Shown piece by piece: positions 62,176 through 64,000 of a DNA stretch of 64,000 bases (positions are counted from its first letter, which is position 1; each line of letters begins with the position of its first letter). The DNA is from Variovorax paradoxus (GTDB taxonomy: Bacteria > Pseudomonadota > Gammaproteobacteria > Burkholderiales > Burkholderiaceae_C). The notes under the pieces are model-generated. The model saw nothing but the letters and a program-made list of their open reading frames with translations, was not told where the DNA came from and ran no database searches. Location of the stretch: positions 4,524,001-4,588,000 of the forward strand of contig NZ_CP102931.1 of NCBI RefSeq assembly GCF_024734665.1, written 5' to 3'. The position numbers and the translations under genes were made by a program.

Positions 62176-63168
62176 TTACTCGGCCTTGATGCCCACGGCC
62201 TTCACGATCTGCGCATAGCGCTCGTATTCGGCCGCCACCTGCGTCTGGAATTGGCGTTGCGGATGGCCCGTGGCTTCGATGCCCTGCACCGCGAGTTCTG
62301 CACGGGCGGCCGGAGCCTGCACGATGCGCCCCGCCTCCGCCGCGATGGCGTCGAGTACCGGCTGCGGCGTTCGCGCCGGCGCGAACAGCCCGAACCATGT
62401 GCCCGAGCGGTAGCCCGCATAGCTTTCGCCCACGGTCGGCACTTCGGGCAGCAGCGCATGGCGCCTCTCGCCGCTGGTGCCCAGCGCCACCAGCCGGCCG
62501 CTGCGGATGTGCGGCAGCGCGGGGCCGACCGCGATGAACATCACGTCGACCTGCCCCGCGATCACGTCCTGCATGCCCAGCGGGCCGCCACGGTACGGGA
62601 TGTGCGTGACGTAGATGCCGGCCTTCTGCTTCAGCAGCTCCATGCTCAACTGCTGCGGGCTGCCGTTGCCGGCCGAGGCGTAGTTGATGCGCCCAGGGTG
62701 GGCCTTGGCCGCACGAACGAAGTCGGCCACCGTGTGGAAGCCGGTCTTCGGGTTGGCGACCAGCACGAAGTCGATCTGCCCGAGCGATACCACCGGCACC
62801 AGGTCGCGCCGGGCGTCGTAGGGCAAGCCGGCTTGGATGTTGGGGAGGATGGTGATGGGGCCGTCCGCGCCCACCAGCAGTGAGTAGCCGTCGGGCTGCG
62901 CCTTGGCCAGCCCGTCGGCGGCCAGGATGCCGGCCGCGCCGGCGCGGTTGTCGACCACCACCGGCTGCTTCCATTGCTCCGACAGGCGCTGCGCCAGGTA
63001 GCGCGCCAGCACGTCGGGCGAACTGCCGGGTGTGTTCGCGACCGTGATGTGCACGGGCTTCGACGGATAGGCGGCCGCCGATTGCGCCTGCGCGGCCACG
63101 GTCAACGAAGCGCAGGCCCACAGGGCAAGGACCGGCTTGAGCAGCTTCGACAGGAAATGGGCACGCAT
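62176..63168 (-). CDS. Bug/TctC-family tripartite tricarboxylate transporter binding protein
   Basis: Second Bug-type periplasmic receptor of the window, 330 residues, with signal peptide region LLKPVLALWACASLTVAAQAQ. Family motifs are YPSKPVHITVANTPGSSPD, VVVDNRAGAAG and NYASAGNGSPQQLSMELL. The ligand is probably a carboxylate or aromatic acid. It has no linked membrane subunits or enzymes. It is divergent from the Fur-type gene. Confidence 0.92.
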   Translation of the reverse strand: MRAHFLSKLLKPVLALWACASLTVAAQAQSAAAYPSKPVHITVANTPGSSPDVLARYLAQRLSEQWKQPVVVDNRAGAAGILAADGLAKAQPDGYSLLVGADGPITILPNIQAGLPYDARRDLVPVVSLGQIDFVLVANPKTGFHTVADFVRAAKAHPGRINYASAGNGSPQQLSMELLKQKAGIYVTHIPYRGGPLGMQDVIAGQVDVMFIAVGPALPHIRSGRLVALGTSGERRHALLPEVPTVGESYAGYRSGTWFGLFAPARTPQPVLDAIAAEAGRIVQAPAARAELAVQGIEATGHPQRQFQTQVAAEYERYAQIVKAVGIKAE

Positions 63169-63379
63169 GGCGAACTTTCGGTTGCAGGAGGCAAAGCGCG
63201 CGATTCTGTCGCGCCCTCGCCCGCAAGCGAACGACCCATTTGTCAGATGCTTAGGCTGGTTCCGGCATATGCAGCGCTCCCAGTTCGCCATCGCCTCGCC
63301 CCATCAGGCGGGCGATTCGACCCCTCTCTACCCCGTGCACCCCGGAATGCAACACAATGGCGTTTCGCAAGAAGACCGC

Positions 63380-63853
63380 ATGAAGACAACGACCTCGCAC
63401 CCGAAGCCCCCTCGCGCCGCCCCATTCGACAGCGAAGCGCTGCTGCGCGACAGCGGCCTGCGCGTGACCCGCGCCGCGCAGACCGTGCTCGAACTGATCG
63501 AACACAGCTCGCAACCCCTGACGCACGAGGAAGTCGCCTCGGCCTACACCACCGCCACCGGCGAAACGCCCGACCGCGTGACGGTCTACCGCGTGCTCGA
63601 CCGGCTTGTCGAGGCCGGCCTGTGCGACCGCCGCGTGGGCCCCGACCGCGTCAACCGCTTCTCGCGCCATGTGGAGGCCGAGTCGGGCAACACCTTCGAA
63701 TGCGACCAGTGCCACAAGGTGCTGGCGCTGCCTTCGGACCCGGAGCTGCCGAAGGTGATGGGCCGTCTTGGCCGTGCGCTGCGCAAGCAGGGCATCGACA
63801 CCCGCCACACTGCGCTGACCCTTCACGGCACCTGCGGCGACTGCGCCCGCTAA
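63380..63853 (+). CDS. Fur-family regulator, probably Zur
   Basis: Metal-dependent repressor of 157 residues. The winged helix covers ESLRVTRAAQ-like (here DSGLRVTRAAQTVLELIEHS) to TVYRVLDRLVEAG. Two zinc-structural cysteine pairs are present, ECDQCHK and GTCGDCAR. It starts at the ATG at 63380. The next gene (63861-64000) is a COG0523-type GTPase, a class often controlled by Zur, which favours a zinc role over iron. Confidence 0.88.
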   Translation: MKTTTSHPKPPRAAPFDSEALLRDSGLRVTRAAQTVLELIEHSSQPLTHEEVASAYTTATGETPDRVTVYRVLDRLVEAGLCDRRVGPDRVNRFSRHVEAESGNTFECDQCHKVLALPSDPELPKVMGRLGRALRKQGIDTRHTALTLHGTCGDCAR

Positions 63854-63860
63854 GCTGTTC

Positions 63861-64000
63861 TCACACGTTCCACGAAGGGAACGGATCCGGAAAGTTCTGC
63901 CACCACGAGGCGCCGAAGCGCATCTCGTTTTCCGTGAGCAGGCACTCGTCGAGCCGGGCACGCAACGCGTCTTCATCCATGCCGATGCCGATCAGCACCA
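63861..64000 (-). CDS. COG0523/CobW-type metallochaperone GTPase (partial, C-terminus)
   Basis: About 45 C-terminal residues are visible: VLIGIGMDEDALRARLDECL, then a conserved LLTENEM and the end motif QNFPDPFPSW. These closing motifs are characteristic of CobW/ZigA-like G3E GTPases, which move zinc or cobalt into target enzymes. The N-terminal GTP-binding part lies beyond the window. It is convergent with the Fur-type gene, with 7 bp between stops. Confidence 0.8.
   Translation of the reverse strand, partial: VLIGIGMDEDALRARLDECLLTENEMRFGASWWQNFPDPFPSWNV

Overview
The window is high-GC, gene-dense DNA from a betaproteobacterium, most likely a Variovorax-like member of the Comamonadaceae. 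The evidence is the strong G/C-ending codon use, two Bug/TctC-type solute-binding proteins, a CYP116B-type self-sufficient P450, a proteobacterial gshA and glnS, and intergenic repeats of a kind I recall from that family. This placement is inference, because there is no rRNA or tRNA gene here to anchor it. I found about 62 protein genes (two cut by the window edges), no RNA gene, no CRISPR array, no transposase and no integrase.

Layout. 1-4.8 kb: a minus-strand peptide/nickel-type ABC importer operon (binding protein, two permeases, fused double ATPase), divergent from a MocR-type regulator. 6.4-10 kb: YCII and GNAT proteins, then a LuxR-type response regulator overlapping its 7TMR-DISM-like histidine kinase. 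10-14.3 kb: a CYP116B P450-reductase fusion in an operon with a Bug binding protein, divergent from an IclR regulator with a clear dyad operator candidate. 14.3-21 kb: uppP, an unknown protein, then an aminotransferase / GltI-like binding protein / racemase operon divergent from an RpiR regulator with three operator-like dyads, and a GntR regulator. 21-23.5 kb: hydrolase, APH-fold kinase and SPW-repeat membrane protein. 23.5-33.7 kb: an MdtABC-type RND efflux operon with its outer-membrane factor. 34-37.7 kb: sterol-desaturase-like hydroxylase, 2TM protein and a LytS/LytTR pair. 38-46.7 kb: glnS, small secreted proteins, an RluE-like pseudouridine synthase, M23 peptidase, membrane-anchored Mrr nuclease, aspartoacylase-like protein, amtB with a good sigma-54 promoter match, and a membrane LytTR regulator. 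46.8-55.8 kb: acyltransferase, thioesterase, SUFU-domain protein, YlqF GTPase, CBS, HPF-like, MerR, SDR and receiver genes. 56-64 kb: GST, an SDR with an acyl-CoA ligase, gshA, ABM monooxygenase, esterase, a second Bug protein, a Fur/Zur regulator and the tail of a COG0523 GTPase.

The most unusual object is at 28354-28916, inside the RND operon between the mdtB-like and mdtC-like genes. It is a modular giant palindrome of about 560 bp, with several inverted-repeat pairs nested around one centre near 28637. The coding DNA on both sides has abnormal synonymous codon use that is mirror-imaged about that centre. Wobble positions on the + strand are G/T-rich to the left and C/A-rich to the right, and both biases fade over roughly 400-600 bp. 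I know of no described explanation.
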